Part shown: positions 30,444-36,506 of the stretch, in pieces
How positions within the stretch are numbered: position 1 is the first letter of the stretch
Layout: the number at the start of each line of letters is the position of its first letter
NCBI GenBank assembly: GCA_029942125.1
Contig: JAPYUB010000005.1
Coordinates: 1-36,506 of the forward strand
Reading direction: 5' to 3'
Length of the DNA stretch: 36,506 nucleotides
DNA from: Candidatus Thalassarchaeaceae archaeon
GTDB taxonomy: Archaea; Thermoplasmatota; Poseidoniia; Poseidoniales; Thalassarchaeaceae
Position numbers and translations under genes: made by a program
Notes under the pieces: generated by a model
Seen by the model: the letters and a program-made list of their open reading frames with translations, nothing else
Databases searched by the model: none
What the model was told of the DNA's origin: nothing

Positions 30444-31997
30444 TCACAAGGGGATATTTCCATGCTTCCGAGAGGGTCGAGTTTCCTCTTTGTCCAGTAG
30501 CATTCCAAGAGCTTTGATGAGACGACGACGTGTATCGCTCGGCTCGATGACATCATCGATGTACCCCATCGCTGCTGCTTGATACGGATTGGCAAAGCGT
30601 TCGGTGTATTCGTCTACCAGTCGTTGCCGTTCTTCATCTGGATTTCCGGCTGCCTCAATGCGCCGGCGATGAATGATCTGGACAGCTCCATCTGCGCCCA
30701 TGACTGCCAATTCTGCTGTTGGCCACGCCACGTTGTAATCTGCACGAATGTGCTTGGAACACATCACATCGTAGGCGCCACCGTAGGCTTTTCTCATTAT
30801 CACAGTCATCTTGGGGACCGTTGCTTCTGAATAGGCGTACAGAAGTTTGGCACCATGTCTAATGATCCCCCCCCATTCTTGATTGGCGCCCGGTAGGAAC
30901 CCAGGGACATCGACCAGCGTCATCAGAGGGATTCCAAAGGCATCACAGAATCTGACGAAGCGTGCGGCCTTGGTTGAAGCATCAATGTCTAAACAACCGG
31001 CGAGAACTTTGGGTTGATTGGCCACGACGCCAACTGTTGTACCATCGAGACGCCCAAATCCAATTACGATATTTCCAGCGTAGTCGGCTTGAACCTCCAA
31101 AAATGCGCCAGCGTCTAGAATGGTCTCTATCACGTCGTTGACATTGTACGGCTTGTTTCGGTCCGCTGGAATAATTGAATCCAGTTCTAGGCACAATCGT
31201 TCCGCTGAATCTCCAAGTGACTTGTTTGGCACACCTGAAAGGTTGTTGGATGGCAATAGGCCAATCAAATCGCGGGTGAGTCCAAGCGCCTCTTCATCGG
31301 AACCTGCAGTGAAGTGAGTGACCCCTGACTTACTTCCGTGGGTGTTCGCACCTCCTAAATCTTCGAATGAAACCTCTTCGTTCGTGACCGTTTTGATGAC
31401 TTCAGGTCCGGTGATGAACATATGTGCGGTCTGGTCAACCATGACAATAAAATCGGTGATTGCGGGGCTGTAAACTGCACCTCCTGCACATGGTCCCATG
31501 ATGACACTGATCTGCGGAATCACTCCACTAGCCCTGACATTGCGGAAGAAAATTTCAGCATAAGATCCCAAACTGGCCACACCTTCTTGGATTCGAGCAC
31601 CACCAGAATCGTTCAAACCAATGACTGGGGTGCCTGCCTTCATTGCCATATCGAGAATTTTGCAAATCTTAAGGCCGTGCATCTCACCCAGGCTGCCTCC
31701 ATACACTGTGAAATCCTGAGCGAAACAGTGGACGGCCTTACCATCAATCAGCCCATGGCCGCAAATCACACCATCTCCCGGGATGATGTCGCCTTCCATG
31801 CCGAAATCGGTACATCTGTGTTCAACTAGAGCATCGACCTCTTGGAATGTATCCTCGTCAAGCAGCATCTCAAGTCGCTCTCGAGCAGTCATTTTGCCAC
31901 GATTGTGCTGTGCATCGACGCGTTGAGAGCCACCTCCAGCCTCTGATTGAGCCTTGCGACGACGCAGTTCGTCCAGCCGCTCGTCTGCAGTTTTCAT
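30444..31997 (-). CDS. Acyl-CoA (propionyl-CoA) carboxylase, carboxyltransferase subunit
   Basis: 517 residues from ATG 31997; the longer frame to 32066 is not supported, as the family begins near [15 protein letters not shown]. Carboxyltransferase signatures: [20 protein letters not shown], the acyl-CoA pocket loop [35 protein letters not shown] near the second oxyanion hole, [12 protein letters not shown] and the typical C terminus KHGNIPL. It transfers the carboxyl group from biotin to propionyl-CoA (making methylmalonyl-CoA) or acts as a decarboxylase in the opposite direction. It is the first gene of a minus-strand operon (carboxyltransferase, small subunit, biotin carrier) and is divergent from the B12-binding mutase subunit, which favours a methylmalonyl-CoA role. 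Acetyl-CoA as a second substrate is possible. Confidence 0.94.
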   Translation of the reverse strand: MKTADERLDELRRRKAQSEAGGGSQRVDAQHNRGKMTARERLEMLLDEDTFQEVDALVEHRCTDFGMEGDIIPGDGVICGHGLIDGKAVHCFAQDFTVYGGSLGEMHGLKICKILDMAMKAGTPVIGLNDSGGARIQEGVASLGSYAEIFFRNVRASGVIPQISVIMGPCAGGAVYSPAITDFIVMVDQTAHMFITGPEVIKTVTNEEVSFEDLGGANTHGSKSGVTHFTAGSDEEALGLTRDLIGLLPSNNLSGVPNKSLGDSAERLCLELDSIIPADRNKPYNVNDVIETILDAGAFLEVQADYAGNIVIGFGRLDGTTVGVVANQPKVLAGCLDIDASTKAARFVRFCDAFGIPLMTLVDVPGFLPGANQEWGGIIRHGAKLLYAYSEATVPKMTVIMRKAYGGAYDVMCSKHIRADYNVAWPTAELAVMGADGAVQIIHRRRIEAAGNPDEERQRLVDEYTERFANPYQAAAMGYIDDVIEPSDTRRRLIKALGMLLDKEETRPSRKHGNIPL

Positions 31998-32038
31998 GGC
32001 CCTCAAACCCCTCGTTATCACAGTCCGCCCTTGAAGAT

Positions 32039-32060
32039 AGCCCCCTATGGGGGCTCTTTT
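32039..32060 (+). promoter_or_regulatory. Hairpin with T-run in the divergent carboxylase / mutase promoter region
   Basis: A perfect 7-bp stem agccccc/gggggct with loop tat is followed by ctttt on the plus strand, 44 nt before the ATG of the B12-binding subunit. In that direction it looks like an attenuator or intrinsic-terminator structure within the leader; as double-stranded DNA it could be an operator shared by both divergent genes. Confidence 0.4.
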
Positions 32061-32103
32061 GGCCATCCGTGGGGTTCAAGGGGACTCCACGGCTCGACCA
32101 ATT

Positions 32104-32496
32104 ATGGCAACCCCATTGCGAATCGTCATCGCCAAGCCCGGTCTTGACGGACATGATCGGGGCGCAAAGGTGGTTGCTCGAGCTCTCCGCGACGCTGGAC
32201 ACGAGGTGATTTACACCGGCCTCCGTCGAACCCCCGAGCAAATCGTGCGAATCGCGATGGATGAAGATGCACAGGTAGTCGGGCTTTCCTCCCTTTCTGG
32301 TGCGCACGGCTTCCTGTTCCCAAAAGTGTGTGAATTGCTCCGTGAAGCCGGTTTGCAAGATATTGTTGTATTCGGTGGCGGCATCATTCCAGAGCGAGAC
32401 CGACCCCAATTGTACGAAGCAGGTGTGACTGCAATATTTGGACCCGGAACTACATCAACTGAGATGGTTGATTTCCTTGAGGGATTGGAGGCCTGA
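32104..32496 (+). CDS. Methylmalonyl-CoA mutase, cobalamin-binding (small) subunit
   Basis: 130 residues from ATG 32104, just before the conserved start of the domain; an earlier frame start at 32047 would add 19 unsupported residues. It has the base-off/His-on B12 motif DGHDRG (D15, H17 as lower axial ligand, G20), then GLSSLSGAH and FGGGIIP, the three signatures of the stand-alone mutase C-terminal domain in archaea. It works with a large catalytic subunit, not in this window, to interconvert methylmalonyl-CoA and succinyl-CoA. No clear ribosome-binding site. meaB follows 2 nt after its stop. It is divergent from the carboxylase operon, the preceding step of propionyl-CoA use. Confidence 0.93.
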   Translation: MATPLRIVIAKPGLDGHDRGAKVVARALRDAGHEVIYTGLRRTPEQIVRIAMDEDAQVVGLSSLSGAHGFLFPKVCELLREAGLQDIVVFGGGIIPERDRPQLYEAGVTAIFGPGTTSTEMVDFLEGLEA

Positions 32497-32498
32497 GC

Positions 32499-33323
32499 AT
32501 GGATAGGCGCGAACTCGCGCGTGCTTTGTCTTCAGCAGAGATGATTACGGCCCCTGCACGGCAACGAGAACCTTGGCTTGTCCTAGGCGTAACCGGTTCA
32601 CCTGGTGTTGGGAAATCCTGTCTGGTCGACCGAATTGTATCCAATTGGTTGAACAGAGGTGAAAGAGTAGCAATTTTGGCCATTGACCCCTCATCTCCCG
32701 TGACAGGAGGTGCCCTTCTGGGGGATCGAATGCGAATGGCCTCAGTCGATGCAGGGGATAACGTATTCTTCCGTTCTATAGCAACAAGAAACTTACCCGG
32801 AGGCCTCCCAGCCCGACTGAATAGCATGGTCGACCTTCTGGTTCACGAAGGCTGGTCCCGAATCATCATCGAAACCGTAGGTTCGGGGCAATCAGAGATT
32901 CGAATAGTTGCGGTTGCGGATCGTTTGCTTCTGGTCGAAGGCCCAGCAAGAGGGGATGTGATTCAAGCGGAAAAGGCGGGTGTCCTCGAATTGGCCGATC
33001 TCATTGTAGTCAACAAGAGTGACCTTGAAGGTTCAGACCGAGTTGCCGATGAAATCCGTATGTCGCTCAATTTATCTGAAAATGAACCGGCCCCTGTCAT
33101 TCTTTGCTCAGCCGAAACGGGCGATGGTATTGAGTCACTCATTTCCACGCTAGATTCTCTTCCGTCCGCCAGAGGCCCCGCCATCGCTCGAGCCCGCGAA
33201 CGGCTGTTGGCCGCCCATCAAGAATCTCTGCTCTTACACCCCGGATTCGCCGATGTACTCAAGTCCTTGAGCCAAGGCGATATGTCCATTGAAGATGCAC
33301 TTAACATTCTTCAGGGGGTTTAG
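32499..33323 (+). CDS. meaB: MeaB/ArgK-type GTPase, methylmalonyl-CoA mutase chaperone
   Basis: 274 residues, shorter than bacterial MeaB (about 320-330), with reduced N- and C-terminal extensions. P-loop GSPGVGKS (33-40), switch region IDPSSPVTGGALLGDRMRM (62-80), ETVGSGQSE (125-133; most relatives have ETVGVGQSE) and the guanine motif NKSD (172-175). G3E-family MeaB gates cofactor loading and protects B12-dependent mutases. Odd point: the segment after ETVG (LLLVEGPARGDVIQAEKAG) departs from the usual LLLLPGAGDELQGIKKG pattern. The gene starts 2 nt after the stop of the B12 subunit, which fits a mutase-specific chaperone. The earlier name ArgK (arginine transport kinase) is not supported by context. 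Confidence 0.93.
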   Translation: MDRRELARALSSAEMITAPARQREPWLVLGVTGSPGVGKSCLVDRIVSNWLNRGERVAILAIDPSSPVTGGALLGDRMRMASVDAGDNVFFRSIATRNLPGGLPARLNSMVDLLVHEGWSRIIIETVGSGQSEIRIVAVADRLLLVEGPARGDVIQAEKAGVLELADLIVVNKSDLEGSDRVADEIRMSLNLSENEPAPVILCSAETGDGIESLISTLDSLPSARGPAIARARERLLAAHQESLLLHPGFADVLKSLSQGDMSIEDALNILQGV

Positions 33324-33326
33324 AAA

Positions 33327-33968
33327 ATGTCAGAAATTGAATATGAAGTTGATCATGTTAAACACAGTGTTGGGGGTCGTTCGGGGCATATTTTCCGGCG
33401 CTTTTTCCACATAAGTATGGCAGCGATTCCATGGTTGTATTATGTTCATGGCGAGGCGCTTGCGAATATCGCTTCACTGACTCCAATTCAATTCGTCTCC
33501 TTGTTTGGTGTAGCTGCCATTATCTTGGAAATATTTCGAATGAAATTCGGTATTCTCATTGTCGGCCAGCGGGAATACGAAAAACACCAGACCAGCGCAT
33601 TGGCTTGGGGTACCGTATCGATTGCCTTGACCCTCATTGCATTGTCTCCTTGGGAAGGGTCAGGTGACACCCACGCGGGGTGGTTGACCATCCCAATCAT
33701 TCTCTCGCTTACGTTCGGTGATCCAGCCATGGGGGAAGCAAGAAGAATGGGGATGGATAATCGCCTGGTATATGCAATAGGCACCATTATATGCGGATTG
33801 ATTTGGCTTGGTTGTGGATATTTCTTGGGCACTCCATACTGGATGGCTCTGCTCATGGGTCCATTGACAATGGCTGCTGAACTACCGAAATTGAAGTGGA
33901 TTGATGATAATGCTACTATGCTTCTGATTCCAGTGGCAGCCGTACTCATGATTGCACCGTTCCTGTGA
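33327..33968 (+). CDS. Membrane protein of the dolichol kinase / CTP-transferase type, putative
   Basis: 213 residues with about six membrane helices. Features shared with dolichol-kinase/phytol-kinase-like proteins: a basic HIFRRFFHISMAAIPWLYY near the first helix, a charged EIFRMKFG after the second, and a GDPAMGEARRMGMDN loop, the place where the family has GD.A....G. The C-terminal half has two further hydrophobic segments (IGTIICGLIWLGCGYFLG, MLLIPVAAVLMIAPFL). It could phosphorylate a polyprenol (dolichol) carrier for N-glycosylation or phytol-like alcohols for lipid synthesis; assignment is by weak motif similarity. It lies 3 nt after the stop of meaB, so probably co-transcribed, though functionally unrelated. 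Confidence 0.55.
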   Translation: MSEIEYEVDHVKHSVGGRSGHIFRRFFHISMAAIPWLYYVHGEALANIASLTPIQFVSLFGVAAIILEIFRMKFGILIVGQREYEKHQTSALAWGTVSIALTLIALSPWEGSGDTHAGWLTIPIILSLTFGDPAMGEARRMGMDNRLVYAIGTIICGLIWLGCGYFLGTPYWMALLMGPLTMAAELPKLKWIDDNATMLLIPVAAVLMIAPFL

Positions 33969-34020
33969 ATGCTCTCCTTCCTCACGCTACGTTTACAAAG
34001 TGAATTCTTGTGGCCTAACC

Positions 34021-34134
34021 ATGTCCGAAGAGGCCGAACCTCTTACTGATGACGCTCCCGGTCAAGGACTGTACATCTTTGCGTACCTATTTTCCATGCT
34101 TGCCTTGGCTGTGACGATGGTTCTCTACACGTAA
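34021..34134 (+). CDS. 37-residue single-pass membrane peptide
   Basis: ATG 34021 to TAA 34134. An acidic N terminus (MSEEAEPLTDDAPGQG) is followed by one strongly hydrophobic helix (YIFAYLFSMLALAVTMVLY) reaching the C terminus. The pattern of a short charged head plus a tail anchor is typical of real archaeal small membrane proteins and unlikely by chance. It lies 52 nt after the dolichol-kinase-like gene and 53 nt before asparagine synthetase. No ribosome-binding site is evident, and the role is unknown. Confidence 0.5.
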   Translation: MSEEAEPLTDDAPGQGLYIFAYLFSMLALAVTMVLYT

Positions 34135-34187
34135 TTGCTGAAAATCATCTCAGCGCCTTGAAATGAATTGAACCTACCCCCTACATC

Positions 34188-35948
34188 ATGTGCGGCATCT
34201 CAGGGTTGTTTGGCCCGGACGGGGATGATGCCCGAATCGCTCATTCGATGGCATCATTGTTGGAACACAGAGGTCCCGATGGCACTCGCTCTTGGTCTAC
34301 GCCGTGTCGCCACGGTGGAATTGGCTTCGGTCACACGCGACTTTCAATTGTCGATATTATCGGTTCTGACCAACCGTTGTCTTCAGACAATGGTTGTGTG
34401 TTGATTGTCAATGGGGAAATCTACAATCACAAAGAGATTCGGGCAACATCCCGCTACTATCCTTGGCGAACAAAGGGTGACGGCGAGGCCATACTCGCAG
34501 CGTATGCATCTCGTGGAGATTCTGTCGATTGGCTGAATAGCATAGATGGAATTTGGGGATTTGCACTGTGGGATCCCAATATCGAGCGCCTCATTTTGTC
34601 GCGAGATCCCTTGGGTGTCAAACCATTGGTTCGAACGTTAACTCAGGAGGGAACCCTCTTGTTTGCTTCTGAAACCAAGGCACTTCGTGCACATCCTCAA
34701 CATACTCCAGCCTTGGATGAAGAGGCACTAGTCGCCCGTTTAGCCTTTGAATATCCGTTGGACGATACGACGTTGTTGAAAGATGTTCATCAAGTTCGGC
34801 CTGGCACGGTGGAAGTTTGGATGTTGAACGAAAATGGCGCTCAACTTCAATCAGTGACATCCTATTCTCAAGATGTCGTGGCCCCGTCCAAGCATTGGGA
34901 CATTACGAAGGCCCCTGCTCTATTGGAATCGCTAACCAGCAGTTTGGCAGATCGACTGATGTCTGATGTTCCCCTTGGTATTGTCTTGAGCGGCGGTCTT
35001 GATTCTGCGATGGTTGCTGCCCTTGCCCACGAAGCTGCTGAACGTACAGGGTATCCCGTCCCTGCATGTTGGACGGTTGCTGAATCGGAAGACAATCCCG
35101 ATTGGATGGCCGCTGTAGAGGTTTGTAAGGCGCTTGATTTGGAACATCACCAACACATTCTGGCAGAAGATGCTTTTTCCAGCGCGCTTCCTGATTTGAC
35201 ATGGTTCGGTGAAGATCTCGATTTCACTGTATTGTTTTTTCAACCGTTGTTCAAGCATATGTCTGAAGCGGTGACTGTCGGTCTCTGTGGTCAGGGCTCT
35301 GACGAACTCCATGGCGGATATTCTCGGTATCAGAACTTGACGAATCATCGAAATATCATCCGTACTCGACTTGAGAATTCTCAACATCCATTTGCTAACA
35401 AACTCCTCAATACAACCATCGAACAGCCGGGTTGGACCGGTGCATCTCACCATCCAGACGTGGTATTTGCAGATTTGACCCATACACTCCAGTACGAACT
35501 AGACCATGGTCAGTTAACGAATTTTCAATTGCGCTTGGTCGACCGTCATTCGATGGCCCATGGACTTGAAGTGCGGGTGCCTTTCTTGGGGTCTGCACAT
35601 CGGAATTCTGCTCACAAATTGCCCCTAGATTGGCGCCTCAGCGCCTTACGTGAGAAGATTGCATTACGGGCTGCTGCTGATCAAACCTCTCTCCCTAAAT
35701 CGATTGTCAACCGACCCAAATTACCAGCAGGCCGCGCTACTTCTCCGACAATGATTGACAACCTTCTTACAGAATTGGATGGACATGCAAGACAATATGC
35801 AAACGACATCCCCTCAATGTCAAAGATGTTTGATGATCAACCCGAAATTAGCCTCGGACTTCGCCTATTTCGGTCAATGCACATTACCGATGGCGGCCTC
35901 GGCCGACATGGAAAGAATTTGATGACCCTGCTGGAGGATGTTGACTGA
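34188..35948 (+). CDS. asnB: Asparagine synthetase (glutamine-hydrolysing)
   Basis: 586 residues. The mature N terminus is MCGISGLFG, with Cys2 as the glutaminase nucleophile after Met removal. The Ntn domain (1-210) has LEHRGPDGT, GHTRLSIVD and NGEIYNH; the synthetase domain contains the PP-loop SGGLDS (268-273) after VPLGIVL, and GLCGQGSDELHGGYSRY. It makes asparagine from aspartate, ATP and glutamine. In the second half (around 430-500) the catalytic region RLVDRHSMAHGLEVRVPFL is intact. The length is slightly above the 554 of E. coli AsnB. ATG 34188 is set by the Cys2 requirement. Its TGA overlaps the ATG of the next gene by one base (TGATG), so the two are coupled. AsnB-like enzymes may use other acceptors, so asparagine is likely but not proven. 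Confidence 0.92.
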   Translation: MCGISGLFGPDGDDARIAHSMASLLEHRGPDGTRSWSTPCRHGGIGFGHTRLSIVDIIGSDQPLSSDNGCVLIVNGEIYNHKEIRATSRYYPWRTKGDGEAILAAYASRGDSVDWLNSIDGIWGFALWDPNIERLILSRDPLGVKPLVRTLTQEGTLLFASETKALRAHPQHTPALDEEALVARLAFEYPLDDTTLLKDVHQVRPGTVEVWMLNENGAQLQSVTSYSQDVVAPSKHWDITKAPALLESLTSSLADRLMSDVPLGIVLSGGLDSAMVAALAHEAAERTGYPVPACWTVAESEDNPDWMAAVEVCKALDLEHHQHILAEDAFSSALPDLTWFGEDLDFTVLFFQPLFKHMSEAVTVGLCGQGSDELHGGYSRYQNLTNHRNIIRTRLENSQHPFANKLLNTTIEQPGWTGASHHPDVVFADLTHTLQYELDHGQLTNFQLRLVDRHSMAHGLEVRVPFLGSAHRNSAHKLPLDWRLSALREKIALRAAADQTSLPKSIVNRPKLPAGRATSPTMIDNLLTELDGHARQYANDIPSMSKMFDDQPEISLGLRLFRSMHITDGGLGRHGKNLMTLLEDVD

Positions 35949-36506
35949 TGTCGTATCATGGCCCAGACATTCTCGCTGAACTAGAAGCGAAAATCATCGA
36001 AAAACAAGATGATTTGAAGGCTTGGTTCGCCTCTAAACGTGCCGAACTCAACATGCCAATCTACGGTTCTGTGGACATTCGTGATGCTCATTGGAAGGTC
36101 GCAGTCGTCGATGCCAATCAATATCCAGCCGGATTCAACAATCTCAGCGATGGAGATATCGGTGCCCATCTCCGTGCAGCCATAGGTAATCTACGGCACG
36201 TCCATATTTGGCCGGAATCACATACAAGAAATCCCGCCTATCAAGAGAATATCGACACCTTGTCGACACTCCTCGAAAACGAAGGATATGCTGTTACACA
36301 GGGAATTCTTGAGATAAAACCAGGGTCAACTGTATCTCACCAAGGTGCGGTACCAGATCTTATTCTCCTCAACAATGACCTTTCCGATGGTCCCCTGCCA
36401 AATCTGGGCGTCCCCGTCTTACCGCCACCCGAGATGGGGTGGTATCAACGTCGTAAATCCGGTCATTTCAGTGCTGCACAACCATTTCTGAATGAAATTG
36501 CTGCAT
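35948..36506 (+). CDS. gshA: Glutamate-cysteine ligase of the GshA (T. ferrooxidans) type, N-terminal part
   Basis: Open frame from the ATG that overlaps the asnB stop (TGATG) to the window edge; 186 codons are visible, so the 3' part is missing. Residues about 35-70 read AELNMPIYGSVDIRDAHWKV then AVVDANQYPAGFNNL. The combination 'P.Y.SVDIR....K.A.VD.N.FPAGFNNL' is what I remember from the GshA family of Acidithiobacillus/Nitrosomonas (PF08886 type), which forms gamma-glutamylcysteine and differs from both the E. coli and plant-type GCLs. Later segments (RHVHIWPESHTRNPAYQENI, PDLILLNNDLSDG) also fit that memory. The gene is coupled to asnB. The function implies low-molecular-weight thiol synthesis; the whole gene is needed to confirm the ATP-binding part. 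Confidence 0.72.
   Translation, partial: MSYHGPDILAELEAKIIEKQDDLKAWFASKRAELNMPIYGSVDIRDAHWKVAVVDANQYPAGFNNLSDGDIGAHLRAAIGNLRHVHIWPESHTRNPAYQENIDTLSTLLENEGYAVTQGILEIKPGSTVSHQGAVPDLILLNNDLSDGPLPNLGVPVLPPPEMGWYQRRKSGHFSAAQPFLNEIAA

Noticed and set aside
31870-32409. 179-codon minus-strand ORF crossing the carboxylase/mutase promoter gap
   Set aside because: It overlaps conserved coding sequence of both divergent genes in other frames and shows no recognisable domain.
33488-33985. 165-codon minus-strand ORF opposite the dolichol-kinase-like gene
   Set aside because: It is a shadow of a membrane-protein gene; the plus-strand frame has the motifs and operon spacing.

Overview
The window looks like a chromosomal segment of a marine planktonic euryarchaeon of the Marine Group II/III type (Ca. 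Poseidoniia). This is an inference from its mixture of traits: archaeal-style tRNA genes without encoded CCA, TATA-like elements close to start codons, an XPD-type Fe-S helicase, bacterial-looking aerobic metabolism (branched-chain 2-oxoacid dehydrogenase, lipoyl synthase, bacterial-type glutamate dehydrogenase) and very large Ca-binding surface proteins anchored by one C-terminal membrane helix. No rRNA or ribosomal-protein marker is present to confirm it.

Layout. 1-229: the end of a TerB-like gene. 230-6197 (minus): a tight operon lipA-bkdA1-bkdA2-bkdB-lpdV, i.e. lipoyl synthase followed by the complete branched-chain 2-oxoacid dehydrogenase complex in the gene order of the Pseudomonas bkd operon. 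6277-7145 (plus): a pteridine-reductase-like SDR and tRNA-Leu(TAA). 7259-19301 (plus): two secreted, membrane-anchored surface proteins, of 979 and 2999 residues; the second joins Ca-binding repeats, a transglutaminase-like domain, about 15 Ig-like modules and a cytoplasmic DUF4129-like tail. 19304-21824 (minus): an unknown protein and an XPD/DinG-type helicase. 21825-22990: a mixed region with GC-rich hairpins, a tandem ribbon-helix-helix regulator, an AT-rich stretch and an imperfect tRNA-Leu(CAG). 22991-26945 (plus): a double TerB-like protein, then a beta-propeller/Ca-repeat surface protein interrupted by one in-frame amber codon. 26946-27118: a leader with nested perfect stems ahead of glutamate dehydrogenase. 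28484-29728 (minus): three small proteins. 29747-31997 (minus): acyl-CoA carboxylase carboxyltransferase, a small accessory subunit and a biotin carrier protein. 32104-33323 (plus): the B12-binding subunit of methylmalonyl-CoA mutase and its MeaB chaperone. 33327-36506 (plus): a dolichol-kinase-like membrane protein, a 37-residue membrane peptide, asparagine synthetase and the start of a GshA-type glutamate-cysteine ligase.

How the genes fit together. The bkd complex turns branched-chain amino-acid skeletons into acyl-CoAs, and LipA supplies its lipoyl cofactor. Valine and isoleucine breakdown gives propionyl-CoA, which the carboxylase and the B12 mutase/MeaB pair would route to succinyl-CoA. 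Glutamate dehydrogenase and asparagine synthetase handle the nitrogen. With three giant surface proteins this suits a heterotroph living on protein and peptides. The window lacks biotin carboxylase, the large mutase subunit and a lipoyl/octanoyl transferase, so these must lie elsewhere or be replaced.
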